In this document: one piece after another, positions 1-8,347 of the stretch
Numbering within the stretch: position 1 is the stretch's first letter
How the letters are laid out: each line of letters opens with the position of its first letter
DNA from: Euperipatoides rowelli
Taxonomy: Eukaryota > Onychophora > Udeonychophora > Euonychophora > Peripatopsidae
Length of the DNA stretch: 11,638 nt
Reading direction: 5' to 3' (one strand)
NCBI GenBank assembly: GCA_003024985.2
Contig: PXIH01S0051423.1
Notes under the pieces: model-generated
Database searches by the model: none
Seen by the model: only the letters and a program-made list of their open reading frames with translations
Told to the model about the DNA's origin: nothing
Program-made: the position numbers and the translations under genes

Positions 1-358
1 AAACATTGTAATCTGGATGTCTGTCTGTTTGGCAAAAGAGGAGTCAGAATAGATGTTTCTAATTTTTAAAACAGGCAATCTGTGACAAGGAGAGGGGAAT
101 GTATGACCCTTCATTTCAAAGTTGTAGCTACTAGCCCAATTTGAACCAAATTTCATATTTAAAGAGTTCACAAGAAAGTGACCTTGATGCCAGCTTTTAA
201 GTAGCAAGGGTTGACTGTGTAGAAGCCTGTGCTTTCCTAGCTTTTACAAAATGCTTATTTCATCGATTTGAACTATTGGTATTCTTTTTATACTCTTAAT
301 ATTTAATTTATTAACATGTTTTTTATGTCTGCACATATTTTTTTATGCTTAAAATACA
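1..358. other. Unassigned non-coding sequence
   Basis: No open frame of useful length and no convincing splice-bounded exon is visible. The first ~240 bases are less AT-rich than what follows and contain phrases such as CCAATTTGAACCAAATTTCAT that look like dispersed-repeat sequence, but I cannot assign a family. After ~240 it grades into AT-rich sequence. Confidence 0.4.
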
Positions 359-955
359 TTTAAATAAATGTATATAGATTGTTTTAATGCTGAATAGTCT
401 GTAATGCTACTCATTTGTATTGACATAATGAATTCAAAAATAAATCATAAATCAAATAAGTTTACAAAAATTAACAAGAAAAAAAATTAACTATAAGAAG
501 AAATTTATACATAAAAAAATAACAAGAATTTTACAAAAAAGTAGCAAGAGCAAACAAGAAATTTACAAAAAAAAAAATAACAAGAAAAGAAATGCCCCTA
601 GTCATTTATATTAATATTTTAAAACAAGATAGGTTTAAATAAATGCATAGCCTATAGATTGTTTTAATGCTGAACTGAATAGTCTGTAATGCTACTCATT
701 TGTATTGACATAATGAATTCAAAAATAAATCATAAATCAAATAAGTTTACAAAAATTAACAAGAAAAAAAATTAACTATAAGAAGAAATTTATACATAAA
801 AAAATAACAAGAATTTTACAAAAAAGTAGCAAAAAAAACAAGAAATTTTCAAAAAAAAAAAATAACAAGAAATTTTCAAAAAATAACAAGAAATTTACAA
901 AAAAATAACAAGAAAAAAAACACATAGTCATTACCTAATAAAATTAATAATTTTT
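359..955. repeat. Tandem duplication of an A-rich ~285-bp segment
   Basis: Copy 1 runs from about 359 to 620 and copy 2 from about 634 to 955. The block 401-547 recurs at 686-832 at a constant offset of 285 bases with no difference that I could find by eye, which points to a recent duplication. The left edges differ by small insertions: copy 2 has CATAGCC where copy 1 has TA, plus an extra CTGAA. Both copies end near a TAGTCATT motif (598-605 and 925-932). The right halves differ in the number of A-rich minisatellite units. Confidence 0.85.
505..918. repeat. Degenerate A-rich minisatellite (AATAACAAGAAATTTACAAAA type)
   Basis: Within both copies of the duplication a unit of roughly 20-25 bases of the form AATAACAAGAAATTTACAAAA recurs with variable A-run length and a T/A change (TTTTC versus TTTAC). 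It is densest at 800-918, where about five imperfect units lie in a row. It has no coding potential. The varying unit number explains the different lengths of the two duplicated copies. Confidence 0.6.
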
Positions 956-1135
956 CGATTTGGTGATACTTAAATATATGGGAGCCTGTTATTAGCAAAA
1001 TATGTAGAGATTTGAATTATTAATTACTGCTCTTTCCAAAGTTATATTCCATTTTTTATACTTTTGTTTTGTTATTTATGCTTTGGATTAGCCATCTGCT
1101 AATACTACAGCATAGCTGTTGTGTATTATAACGAT

Positions 1136-1192
1136 ACGTTATATAGTTTGTATTATTTTATTCATTATAATATAGATTTTGCTATATAACGT
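1136..1192. repeat. Inverted repeat with 11-bp perfect arms
   Basis: ACGTTATATAG (1136-1146) is matched exactly in inverted orientation by CTATATAACGT (1182-1192), with a 35-base spacer. The arms contain CG and so are less likely to be chance than pure AT palindromes in this composition. No TG..CA ends, transposase or target duplication was found around it. Confidence 0.6.
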
Positions 1193-1247
1193 TTGCTATT
1201 TTATTATTTGTACCATTCTTTCGTGTATCCCATAGGCCTTGCCTGTA

Positions 1248-1288
1248 TGTGTGACGTATTTACGATAGACAAGTAAATGCGTCATATA
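1248..1288. repeat. Hairpin with a 12-16-bp stem and 9-base loop
   Basis: TGACGTATTTAC (1252-1263) pairs with GTAAATGCGTCA (1273-1284) around the loop GATAGACAA. The single mismatch would be a G-U pair in RNA. Four outer positions (1248-1251 with 1285-1288) extend the stem with alternating U-A and G-U pairs. The stem is too short for a standard animal microRNA precursor. Confidence 0.6.
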
Positions 1289-1331
1289 CTTTGGATTGGG
1301 ATGCACGAATCAATGCTAATTTAATTATTTT

Positions 1332-1343
1332 GTATAATTATAC
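1332..1343. repeat. 12-nt AT-rich palindrome
   Basis: GTATAATTATAC is its own reverse complement. It lies 7 bases before the TATA box at 1351. In such AT-rich sequence a palindrome of this size may be chance. Confidence 0.4.
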
Positions 1344-1350
1344 TATTAGC

Positions 1351-1383
1351 TATAAAAGCTTTACCTGATTATATTTCATTGTC
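1351..1383 (+). promoter_or_regulatory. Candidate TATA box and initiator-like site
   Basis: TATAAAAG (1351-1358) is a consensus TATA box. TCATTG, with its A at 1378, sits 27 bases after the first T and resembles the arthropod initiator TCAKTY except for the final base. A hairpin begins 14 bases after this putative start and an AATAAA lies about 150 bases downstream. The compact order TATA, initiator, hairpin, poly(A) signal is what an LTR or short non-coding transcript would show. No transcript evidence is available from sequence alone. Confidence 0.35.
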
Positions 1384-1391
1384 TTTGCCTG

Positions 1392-1443
1392 GGGAGATGA
1401 CACTGCTCCACCTGATACAACATACTGGAGAGTGTTATCTCCC
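1392..1443. repeat. GC-rich hairpin with a 17-bp stem and 17-base loop
   Basis: The left arm (1392-1409, GGGAGATGACACTGCTCC) pairs with the right arm (1427-1443, GGAGAGTGTTATCTCCC) through 17 pairs. There is one G-T wobble and one bulged G at 1405. It is the strongest fold-back in the window and is GC-rich for its surroundings. If the TATA box at 1351 is used, the hairpin lies near the 5' end of the RNA. Pairing does not continue outside the arms, so it falls short of a normal animal pre-microRNA length. It could be a retroelement leader structure, a fold-back insertion or a structured RNA. Confidence 0.7.
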
Positions 1444-1527
1444 GATGTATTTACCCGTTGCGTAACATATTATTATTTTCAAGTAATATTATTACTGCTG
1501 ACAGAGTTATTATATTTACAAGCATAG

Positions 1528-1533
1528 AATAAA
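1528..1533 (+). terminator. Candidate poly(A) signal AATAAA
   Basis: AATAAAG follows the TATA/hairpin segment by ~180 bases and is followed by a T-rich stretch. AATAAA is common by chance in AT-rich DNA; its position after a promoter-like element is the only reason to list it. Confidence 0.3.
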
Positions 1534-1631
1534 GCTTTTTATTTATCTACAGTACTAGTTACTTGTTGCAGCTCTTCTTTTACATTATTGCAAACAGTTC
1601 GTCATAGTAGTTCCCTTCAATTCTGTAGCGG

Positions 1632-1688
1632 ATGGAGTTGTCTCAGTGCAGAACTACCACCAGGAAAAGCTGTACCAGCAAAGTATAA
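1632..1688 (+). other. Short 18-codon open frame, probably not a gene
   Basis: ATG at 1632 opens an 18-codon frame (MELSQCRTTT...) ending in TAA in a stretch of near-balanced composition. It follows the LTR-like module at 1351-1533, so it could be the start of a truncated retroelement body. No family motif is visible. The opposite strand of the same stretch also has a short open frame of 26 codons, which argues that composition alone explains both. Confidence 0.15.
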
Positions 1689-1699
1689 TACCAGCATGT

Positions 1700-2800
1700 T
1701 AGTTTAACACAAAATAAAATAAAAAACATTATTTTTATTTTTCCGTTCGTTATAGTATATATTCATTTACCACAAAGCTGTAAGTGGCCTTAGTCTTTAT
1801 TAATAAAATAAAATAATAATTTACTTTTTTTTGTTGTCCAATAACACCTTTTTTTTTAAATTAGAAAATGGGAAGAAAATATGTTATTACTTATTATAAC
1901 ATTGGGTAAAGATACTGTAAATACTGTAACTCTTATAAAAATTATAATTAATCCTTGATCTAAAGGAATATAAAGGGATGGGATCAACTAATTCTTCTTT
2001 ATTCTAAAACTAATATATTTGTTATTTATTTTATTTGAATATGTTTATTAAAAAAGGTTTTACATTATTAATAAATAACTAAATTATTACTCAGAACAAA
2101 AAAAAATTTAAATAATTCACAAACTTTTAAGAATATAGAGTATATAAATAAATATATATACAGTATATACTGTATACAGTACAATCAGTATATAATAAAC
2201 ATTAGTTGCCACTTATTAGAATCAAGTCAGTGCAATCATACTGTATGAGTCTAATAAATAACTGTTTCACTAATTGATAGCATGTTTATCCCAAAATTTT
2301 TCAATATCGACTTCTAAAAAAATCAAATTTATGAGACGAAGAAAAAAGTAAAGCTTTTATTTTATTGATGTTAAAGCTTTAGGTAAGGGAGGGGGAGAGT
2401 AATGAAAATATACATCATAATTTTTTTTCCATTGCTAAAATGAAATCATTCAACTTGTTTTTTTTCTTCTTTTCAATAAAAATTTCGTTTTAATAGTGAC
2501 AAAAATCAGCTTCGCAATTAAGCATTCAATAAGAAAAACATAAATTATTTTCTTATAAAATGTCATTTGATCCAAACACAGACTTCTTTCGATCAATTTA
2601 CCTAAACTAATAGCAATAAAGTTTTTTTTTTCCTTCATTGGGTAGAAAAATAAAATAGAACAGCATTTATGTAGTGGAGCAGAATTTTTATTGTTAAAAT
2701 TATTAGCGTATATACACTAGTTGTTCTGTACCGTACATTCAATATTTAACATAATAAGATTTGTTATAAGAAAACGTCAGTTTATAAATAAATGCCTTGT
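1700..2800. other. AT-rich non-coding stretch
   Basis: There are no exons, RNA genes or transposon proteins here that I can support. The stretch consists of A/T homopolymers, TAATAAA-like words and TACTGTA motifs. A 62-codon minus-strand frame at 2450-2638 is low-complexity Lys/Ile/Phe-rich translation expected from AT-rich DNA and is not treated as a gene. Confidence 0.5.
2157..2181. repeat. Overlapping perfect palindromes built of TACAGTA/TACTGTA
   Basis: Positions 2157-2176 form a perfect 20-nt palindrome (TATACAGTATATACTGTATA). Positions 2168-2181 form a second, overlapping 14-nt palindrome (TACTGTATACAGTA). The TACAGTA word recurs on both strands across the whole window. Confidence 0.8.
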
Positions 2801-3586
2801 GTTTTAACTCTTTAAGGGGAGACAGAGGTCAGAAATGACAAAAATGTGTCATGTTTTTAAAAAAAAAATTTTTTGTTTAATTCAATAGTTTGTCTTTAAT
2901 TTTATTATAAAATCAATAGCGATGAAAAAATATTAATATTTATTCTAAAAATAGATATTTAGTGAGCTATAATTATATTTAAATAATTTTAAAATTTAAA
3001 AGAAAAACCTGAAAAATGTCATACATAACTTTCAGCCTAATAACTCTGCTATTCTTTGTGATAAAGACAAGCGGTTTGGTTTGATGAATAAATAAAAGCC
3101 TTCTTTAATAGTATAACTATTGTAATTTATCGTATGCTGTCAACTTCAACCAGTAATCTTGAGATTTCTGTTAGTCTGTAAACAAACATCTACAAATCTG
3201 GCAAAATGGTACATTGGCTCTTTCACATGATCACAGCTGATGAATCAAAATTCAATAGACATCACAAGAAATTTAAATGAAAATTGATTGATGTCACTGA
3301 GATTTTACCAACACAACACATGAGTCACTGACCAATCAAAATTCATTATTAGTGAAGCCTTCCCACAATCATTAGCTTACGATGCTGCAAAATTTAAATG
3401 GCGTTTTAGTCCAAGAATTATTGAAAAGATTCACCGTAAAAAAATGTTTTATTTATTTTAGATCACTATTATTAGGCCTACTATAAATGTAATTAACTCA
3501 ACATTAAGTTTAGCTCAATTGGCATTTTGACTATAATTTCAACTTCTCCCAATTCTGTTTAATCTTTTGCAGACGATTTTTCAATG

Positions 3587-3602
3587 AGTAGCCTAGGCTA
3601 CT
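3587..3602. repeat. 16-nt palindrome AGTAGCCTAGGCTACT
   Basis: The sequence is a perfect palindrome centred on CCTAGG. The half-site TAGCCTA also occurs near 648, 10187 and 10679, so it looks like a recurring genomic word rather than a unique site. Confidence 0.7.
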
Positions 3603-3739
3603 AATAGTTTTAAATTTCTAAATACTTTGATCTAAAATATATTCCTTTGATATTGTTTAATGCACAATTTTTTTTTCTTTTTAAATTCCAAGATTTTTAA
3701 AATTTTCAATAAAAATCATTACTTTTCTTTAGCAAAAAT

Positions 3740-3751
3740 CCCCCCCCCCCC
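3740..3751. repeat. Poly-C run of 12
   Basis: Twelve consecutive C bases in AT-rich surroundings, followed by TTTCCCTCC. A second run of the same length lies at 5905-5916. Length is likely to vary between individuals or reads. Confidence 0.8.
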
Positions 3752-4696
3752 TTTCCCTCCAATTATTTCACATGTCTTTCACAGAATTTAAAATTATCAC
3801 TTGTTCTAATTTTTAATTTAATAGTTTTGTTCAGTGTTTGTTTATTTTTAAAAACCAATCAATAAATAAATAATCTTGTACGCTATTTTTAAAAGGAAAA
3901 AAAAATCACGAATTCCTCAAAATTCAGGTGTTAATCAAATTGTTTTTAAAAAAAATTTCATTCAAAATTAGAACTTATATTTTAAATGTTGAGAAAAATT
4001 GAAAAATGTTAAAACACCAATGGATGCTTCAATTTCTCATCCCAGGCTAAAGGGGCTATTGAACAACCAGGACTATCAAGTTTACACAATCAACAGCCAG
4101 TTGCAGTAGACCTGATTAATAAATTTCCTGATGTATCGGTTAGACCCATTCCTCCCTATCTATTTATTAATATTGATGATACAATTTCTTTAATAAAAAA
4201 AAACTCATTTGAAACTTTAAGTCAGCCTCTTGTTTCCAATGATGAAATTTATTCCTATCTATTGGATAAAATTAAGCTGCTTGAATCCTTTGGTTGAACA
4301 TATACAGTATGTCCTGTTTGTGAGAATAAAAATGCAAAAGTTATAATTGATCATGTAAAAAAATATTATGGGATTGCTGTTAATTTAGTAACTTTATGTC
4401 TTGCATGTAAACACAAACTTTCAGAAAGCCTGCCTTCACCTAGATTAGAACCAGGCGATTCAAAATCACCATTTGAAATTTTAAAATTAGTTGTAATAGC
4501 TTCAGTAGATATGCAGGTTTAGAAAACATTTGCATGATATTTAATATACCTAAAATGGTCTAAGAAATAAACATGCAAAAGATATAAGTAATATCTGTCA
4601 GATTGTTGTTCAAGACACAACAACAAAAGCAGCAGCATTTATTAGGCAAGCCTATTAATACTTGCAACCAAATTTAGATGACCAGGAGTCATCAAC

Positions 4697-5152
4697 ATGG
4701 TTATAAGCTCTGATGGAACCTGGTAAAAAAGAGGTCACAATTCTCATTTTGAAATAGGCTGTATAATTGAGATTATTACAGGTCTTGTTATTGATTATGA
4801 AATAATATCATATTGCCATTCATGTCCCATTATTGGATCAAAATTAGATCCTTAAAGTAAAAAATTCCTGATTTGGAAAAACAATCACAAAAGTGACATT
4901 AACTTTACTGGAGAGGAACAGCAGCAGAAATTGTATTTCAAAAGTCATTCAACAAACATAAGTTCATATACTGTATATACAACACAGCTGTCAGACGTTG
5001 ATGCAAAACCTTTCAATCACCTCTCTGAGTTAAATATCTATGGCATCGATAATAAAATTGTTAAAGAAGAATGCCTTAATTATATGGCAAAGAGACTTGG
5101 TACACCATTTAGAAAAGTTTCTAAGGAAAAAAGCTGGGTGGAAAAGATGTAG
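4697..5152 (+). pseudogene. Best preserved block of the transposase (DDE core)
   Basis: One frame runs from 4697 to the TAG at 5150, interrupted by TAA at 4724 and at 4853. The first stop lies directly after DGTW, where relatives usually have Gln or another residue before KRGH. The second follows KLDP. The part after 4856 is open for nearly 100 codons. It includes the second acidic block (SDVDA) and the KEEC...KRLGTPFRK segment typical of this transposase group. A 73-codon open frame seen here from an internal position is only a piece of this pseudogene and not a separate gene. Confidence 0.8.
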
Positions 5153-5730
5153 GCAAATTGACTGATGCCAAAATGAAGGTATTAGAAAATCATTACTATA
5201 GTGCATATCAAATAATCATGAAAAAGGAGTGGATGTGACGAGAGCTGATGTATTTGCCATAATGTTTCATTGCATGGCAACTGACGACAAACCTCATCAT
5301 TTAAGATTCCTTTATGGTGGGGATTCTTAGTGCTTTTTATAAAACATAAGATTGCTTATGATGTTGCCTAAGAAATAAAACTCATTTATGAGCGGCTTGG
5401 AAATGAGGAATTACTAAGGTGTTGCATTTGGAAAAAAAACTCAAACTGCCAATCAATGAAGCACTTCATAGTGTCCTTTGTTTCAAAACTATTTTTTTTT
5501 TTTTGGTAAATGCCATATAAATGCAGGAACAGCCTTAGGCATTAGTAAGTTCAATCAGGTCATTAAATTGACAACAGTTGGATTAATGAATCAATTTAAC
5601 CTTGGCATTTGAAAAAAACACCATCTCATTCAAAAAGGAAAGATGCACTAAGGCTATATAAGATTAAACAAAAAAAAAAAGAATCCTCTAAGGCTGTAGG
5701 AAAGCCAAAAAACTTACTAATGTTATAAAA

Positions 5731-5760
5731 TATACCACTTTATTACAAGAAGGTGGTATA
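5731..5760. repeat. Inverted repeat TATACCAC / GTGGTATA
   Basis: Eight-base perfect arms at 5731-5738 and 5753-5760, with a 14-base spacer. They lie inside the 3' end of the transposase remnant (frame YTTLLQEGGISY), so they may be an accident of coding sequence rather than a transposon end. Confidence 0.45.
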
Positions 5761-5904
5761 TCATATGAAGCTGGTAACTTCTAAGTTTAGACAGTTTTTA
5801 TAGTTATTTTTTCTTTAATGGGATACTTTTTTTTTTAACTTACAAGAAAAACTATTTCCAATTTGGTAATGCAATAAATATTTATTAATTTTGTAACGGG
5901 GATG

Positions 5905-5916
5905 CCCCCCCCCCCC
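5905..5916. repeat. Poly-C run of 12 near the start of the candidate LTR
   Basis: Twelve C bases follow GGGGATG, so the first bases of the candidate LTR can fold back on themselves (GGGG with CCCC). Confidence 0.8.
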
Positions 5917-6088
5917 ATTCCTTGACCCAGGTCCCAGGTATTGGAATGACATGGCTTGTGACATGATTATAGTATAGTATATATACTGTACATCATAATA
6001 TACAAAGTATTTTACATAACACAAACAGTCCGGAGCCTAAATAATAACAGGGCAAAGCCAAAGGAGAACATACTAAAATGTAAAAGAC

Positions 6089-6154
6089 ATTTATTGTGTA
6101 TAGCATATATTTATTATGTATAGCATATATTTATTGTGTATAGCATATATTTAT
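6089..6154. repeat. 20-bp minisatellite, 3.3 copies
   Basis: The unit ATTTATTGTGTATAGCATAT occurs at 6089-6108, 6109-6128 (one change, G to A) and 6129-6148, followed by a partial ATTTAT. It sits in what would be the U3 part of the candidate LTR. Confidence 0.9.
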
Positions 6155-6293
6155 CATTATAATTGCATAAGAAAAATAGCATGCCAACAATAAGGTTACT
6201 CTGTTGACTTTTCAATTACCAATTTACCACGCCAAGCCACATATATTATAGAACACTGTACGCTACAGCATTCGCTCCCGCTTCCGAGAAGAG

Positions 6294-6331
6294 TATAAAA
6301 TGAAATGGAAAGAAGCAACGTGAGTTCATTC
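6294..6331 (+). promoter_or_regulatory. TATA box and arthropod-type initiator
   Basis: TATAAAA at 6294-6300 is followed by TCATTC (6326-6331), an exact match to the arthropod initiator TCAKTY, with the A at 6328. The 34-base spacing from the first T of the TATA box is near the normal range. The context (GC-richer sequence within a candidate LTR) makes a retroelement promoter the simplest reading. Confidence 0.45.
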
Positions 6332-6889
6332 GATGTAGGGAAAAGCTAAGATATGTTTCATAGATCCAAACCCGACCCTGCTCGAATCCACGATAAGACC
6401 CGGAGAACTGTCTTCCTCCGGTGGCCTGTAACTAATGAACTGTTAATTAATAGACTTTCGTCGCCTAGTTTCTCTAGAGACCTGAACCGATCCAGTACTT
6501 GAGCGTTGACTGATGAGTTGCTGGCTTCGTCTCTCGTAGATGTTAAAGGTGCAGGTAACCTAGTATTATTTAGGCCACTCCTAGTCTTTATAAATGCTTA
6601 CCCCTTTATAATATGATATACATATATATGCTTACCTTGCAGATTAAATATTATATTTGTTCTCCACCTTGGGTTAGTTTATATTCTTTAGGTAATAAGC
6701 CTTTACTTTACAGCAGCCCCAATTCAAGAGAAGAGATACCCCTCAACATTCCCACTTGTAACATGGAGGTTAGCCTTTTATAAGAGTCAGCCGCATATAG
6801 ATAACCGCCTTCCCTATTCTCCTGCTACAATTTACAGTTATAGCTTAGCCTTGTAAAAATTTCCAATATTGAACACCATTCATTTCATT

Positions 6890-7920
6890 TTGTTATACAG
6901 ATTAATTAAATCCACTATGATAAAGCACAAAGGAACTCTTGTTTATCCTTAACAAATTTCATCCTTTGGACAATAATTTGATTCCAAGATTTTCATTCTC
7001 TTAAGGCTCCACAATTTTCTAGATAGTACCCATTTTCAAAAATAATGCATGATGGGGATTATTTTTTGAGTCTTCTCATCATGTGTAATAATTGTACCAA
7101 ATTATATGACTCTAGCTCCTAAACTTCATAAGAAAACCATACATTTTATTTAGTGTCAACAACTTCATTTTCTGAAAATTCATCTTTTTTTTTGCTTATA
7201 CTTTTGCAAGAAAGGAAATTTACTATTGTAATTAATGTCATTTATATGAAAAATATAATTTTTCAAATTTGAAAGTACATTATTTTTTAACAAATATATT
7301 AGAAAATCTGCTATGCTAAAATGCAAAGGAACTCTTGTTGTTTATCCTAAACAAACTTCATAGAAAACATTACATTTTACTTAGAGTCAACTTATTCATT
7401 TTCTGAAAATTCTTTTTTTTTTTTGCTTATACTTTTTGCAAGAAAGAAAATTTACTATAGAAAACAGCTAAAAGCTAAAAATTGGCAGGGATGTTCCTCA
7501 ATTAATTATCTGCACTTTGTCATAGCACTTTGGAGATATCTGTATTTTTTTATATGAATTTATGAATTAATTTCGTTTTTATATACAGTAAATTATTTTT
7601 CAAATTTGAACGTATGCAATTTTTTAAAATAAACATATTATTAAAAATTTGCTATGGCAAAGTGCAAAGGCACTCTTATAGTTGATCCCTGCCAAATTTC
7701 AGCTTATTTTGACTATTTTATGCCTTTCTAGATTTTCATCCCCGTAAGGATCTAAACATTTTCAAGATGGCGGTCATTTCTCAAAATGGAAATGCATGAT
7801 AGGAATTATTTTTGGGCTTTTAAGTTTTCTCATTAAGAGTAACAATATTGTACTAAATTATATCTTTTTAACATAAATTGTGTACATTTTAGTTTTCCGA
7901 CTAGCTTCTCCCCTTAAGAT
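6890..7920. repeat. Three diverged tandem copies of a ~340-400-bp repeat
   Basis: Anchor phrases recur. CTATGATAAAGCACAAAGGAA (from about 6914), CTATGCTAAAATGCAAAGGAA (about 7310) and CTATGGCAAAGTGCAAAGGCA (about 7651) mark the copies. Copies 1 and 2 also share TTCATTTTCTGAAAATTC, TTTTTTGCTTATACTTTT and GCAAGAAAG. Copies 1 and 3 share ATGCATGATRGGRATTATTTTT and the TAATAATTGTACCAAATTATAT type phrase. Copies 2 and 3 share TTTTTCAAATTTGAA. Copy 2 lacks ~165 bases that copy 1 has between two TTCAT words (about 6959-7125). This suggests a deletion by slippage between short direct repeats. No coding potential is seen. Confidence 0.7.
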
Positions 7921-8347
7921 ACCCACATGGTGCAGGAATAACTTGTGGGACTTAATAGTATCTAGATTATTAATGCTACACATGCACAAAAAAGCTTAAA
8001 AAGATTATTAAATGTATTAAAAAATAAGTCTAATTTGTGTTTTCTACCTTTAAAATTAGAATTTTTATAATTTTTTAATAAGTACGGTATTGCAAATTTT
8101 TTCTCTTTTTTTTTTTTATTGAAAAAGGCAAACCATGCCAAAATGAATGGAAGGCTTCAAGTCAGGGCATTTGAGTGAATATTTGTAAGCAATAATAATA
8201 ATAATATACTAAACTGATGTGTTTGTCCAGAGAGTCGAATGGTCAAACCAATAATAAGTTTGGTACAAGATACATGTAATTTTAATACTTTACTTGACTA
8301 AAAATAACAATACAGTAATAATAAAAATGGTTCTAAATGTAAAAGAT
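7921..8347. other. Non-coding sequence downstream of the minus-strand gene
   Basis: No exon is supported. An (AAT)n run lies at about 8191-8206. On the minus strand, AATAAA (8120-8115) is followed at once by an A run. It could be the host gene's poly(A) signal or a retroposon tail. It lies ~630 bases after the host stop codon, a plausible 3' UTR length, but other AATAAA/ATTAAA words exist. Confidence 0.35.
8115..8120 (-). terminator. Candidate poly(A) signal AATAAA on the minus strand
   Basis: On the minus strand the sequence reads GCCTTTTTCAATAAA followed by an uninterrupted A run of about 11. It is the clearest poly(A)-like site downstream of the minus-strand gene. The A run may instead be the tail of an inserted retroelement. 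Confidence 0.3.

Larger units (their letters stand above)
2800..4010. other. AT-rich non-coding stretch, with a less AT-rich part at about 3130-3440
   Basis: No gene is supported. The 3130-3440 part is less AT-biased and carries a 7-bp inverted repeat (GACATCA / TGATGTC around 3259-3296) and a repeated AATCAAAATTCA word (3243, 3333). A 33-codon frame beginning ATGCTGCAAAAT at about 3381 has no splice or family support. Confidence 0.45.
4022..5784 (+). pseudogene. Decayed Mutator-like transposase (MULE, DDE-type)
   Basis: The remnant covers about 587 codon lengths, which fits a full-length transposase of this type. The order of recognisable parts is as follows. An N-terminal zinc finger lies at 4310-4410, with CPVC, a downstream His and CLAC. 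The DGTW..KRGHNSH core starts at 4709, its Asp being the likely first catalytic residue. A SDVDAKPF block (4991-5014) stands where relatives have GDGDSKAY. A KEECLNYMAKRLGT block starts at about 5066 and GKLTDAKMK at 5152. Next come a TDDKPHHLRF...GDS.CF block (5281-5337) and NEALHS at 5455. A basic region and a short GISYEAGNF terminus end in TAA at 5782. The reading frame is broken many times: in-frame stops at 4295, 4520, 4724, 4853 and 5329; frameshifts near 4520-4690, 5150, 5215 and 5335-5580. It cannot encode a working enzyme. I did not find terminal inverted repeats or a 9-bp target duplication. The family match is from remembered motifs of the arthropod Mutator-like transposase group. 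Confidence 0.85.
5892..6829 (+). mobile_element. Candidate solo LTR of a retrotransposon (Gypsy-like)
   Basis: The segment begins TGTAACGGGG and ends CTGCTACA, giving TGTA...TACA short inverted ends. It is flanked by ATTT on both sides (5888-5891 and 6830-6833), consistent with a 4-bp target duplication. It is the least AT-rich part of the window at 6230-6560. It carries a TATA box at 6294 with an initiator-like TCATTC 34 bases downstream, as expected at a U3/R border. No gag or pol sequence adjoins it, hence solo. The weak points are that a 4-base AT-rich duplication can arise by chance, I found no clear AATAAA near the expected R/U5 border, and I have no second copy to compare. It lies 107 bases after the end of the transposase remnant. 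Confidence 0.4.

Noticed and set aside
1392-1443. Hairpin as a microRNA precursor
   Set aside because: The stem is only 17 bp and does not extend outside the arms; animal precursors need a longer stem.
2450-2638. 62-codon minus-strand open frame
   Set aside because: Lys/Ile/Phe/Leu-rich low-complexity translation of AT-rich DNA; no motif, splice support or neighbouring exon.
3381-3480. 33-codon plus-strand frame starting ATGCTGCAAAAT
   Set aside because: Short, no donor of quality, no motif; composition alone explains it.
5815-6024. 69-codon minus-strand open frame
   Set aside because: It crosses the poly-C run and the border of the candidate LTR; the Gly run comes from the poly-C tract. 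No family resemblance.
6089-6154. Regular repeats as a CRISPR array
   Set aside because: Head-to-tail 20-bp units without spacers, in a eukaryotic sequence; this is a minisatellite.
6377-6393. Pol III B-box-like TGCTCGAATCC
   Set aside because: Two mismatches to GGTTCGANTCC, no convincing A box upstream and no T-arm pairing, so a tRNA or tRNA-derived SINE is not supported.
6507-6545. CTGATGAG resembling a hammerhead ribozyme core
   Set aside because: No GAAA core partner or flanking stems in the right positions.
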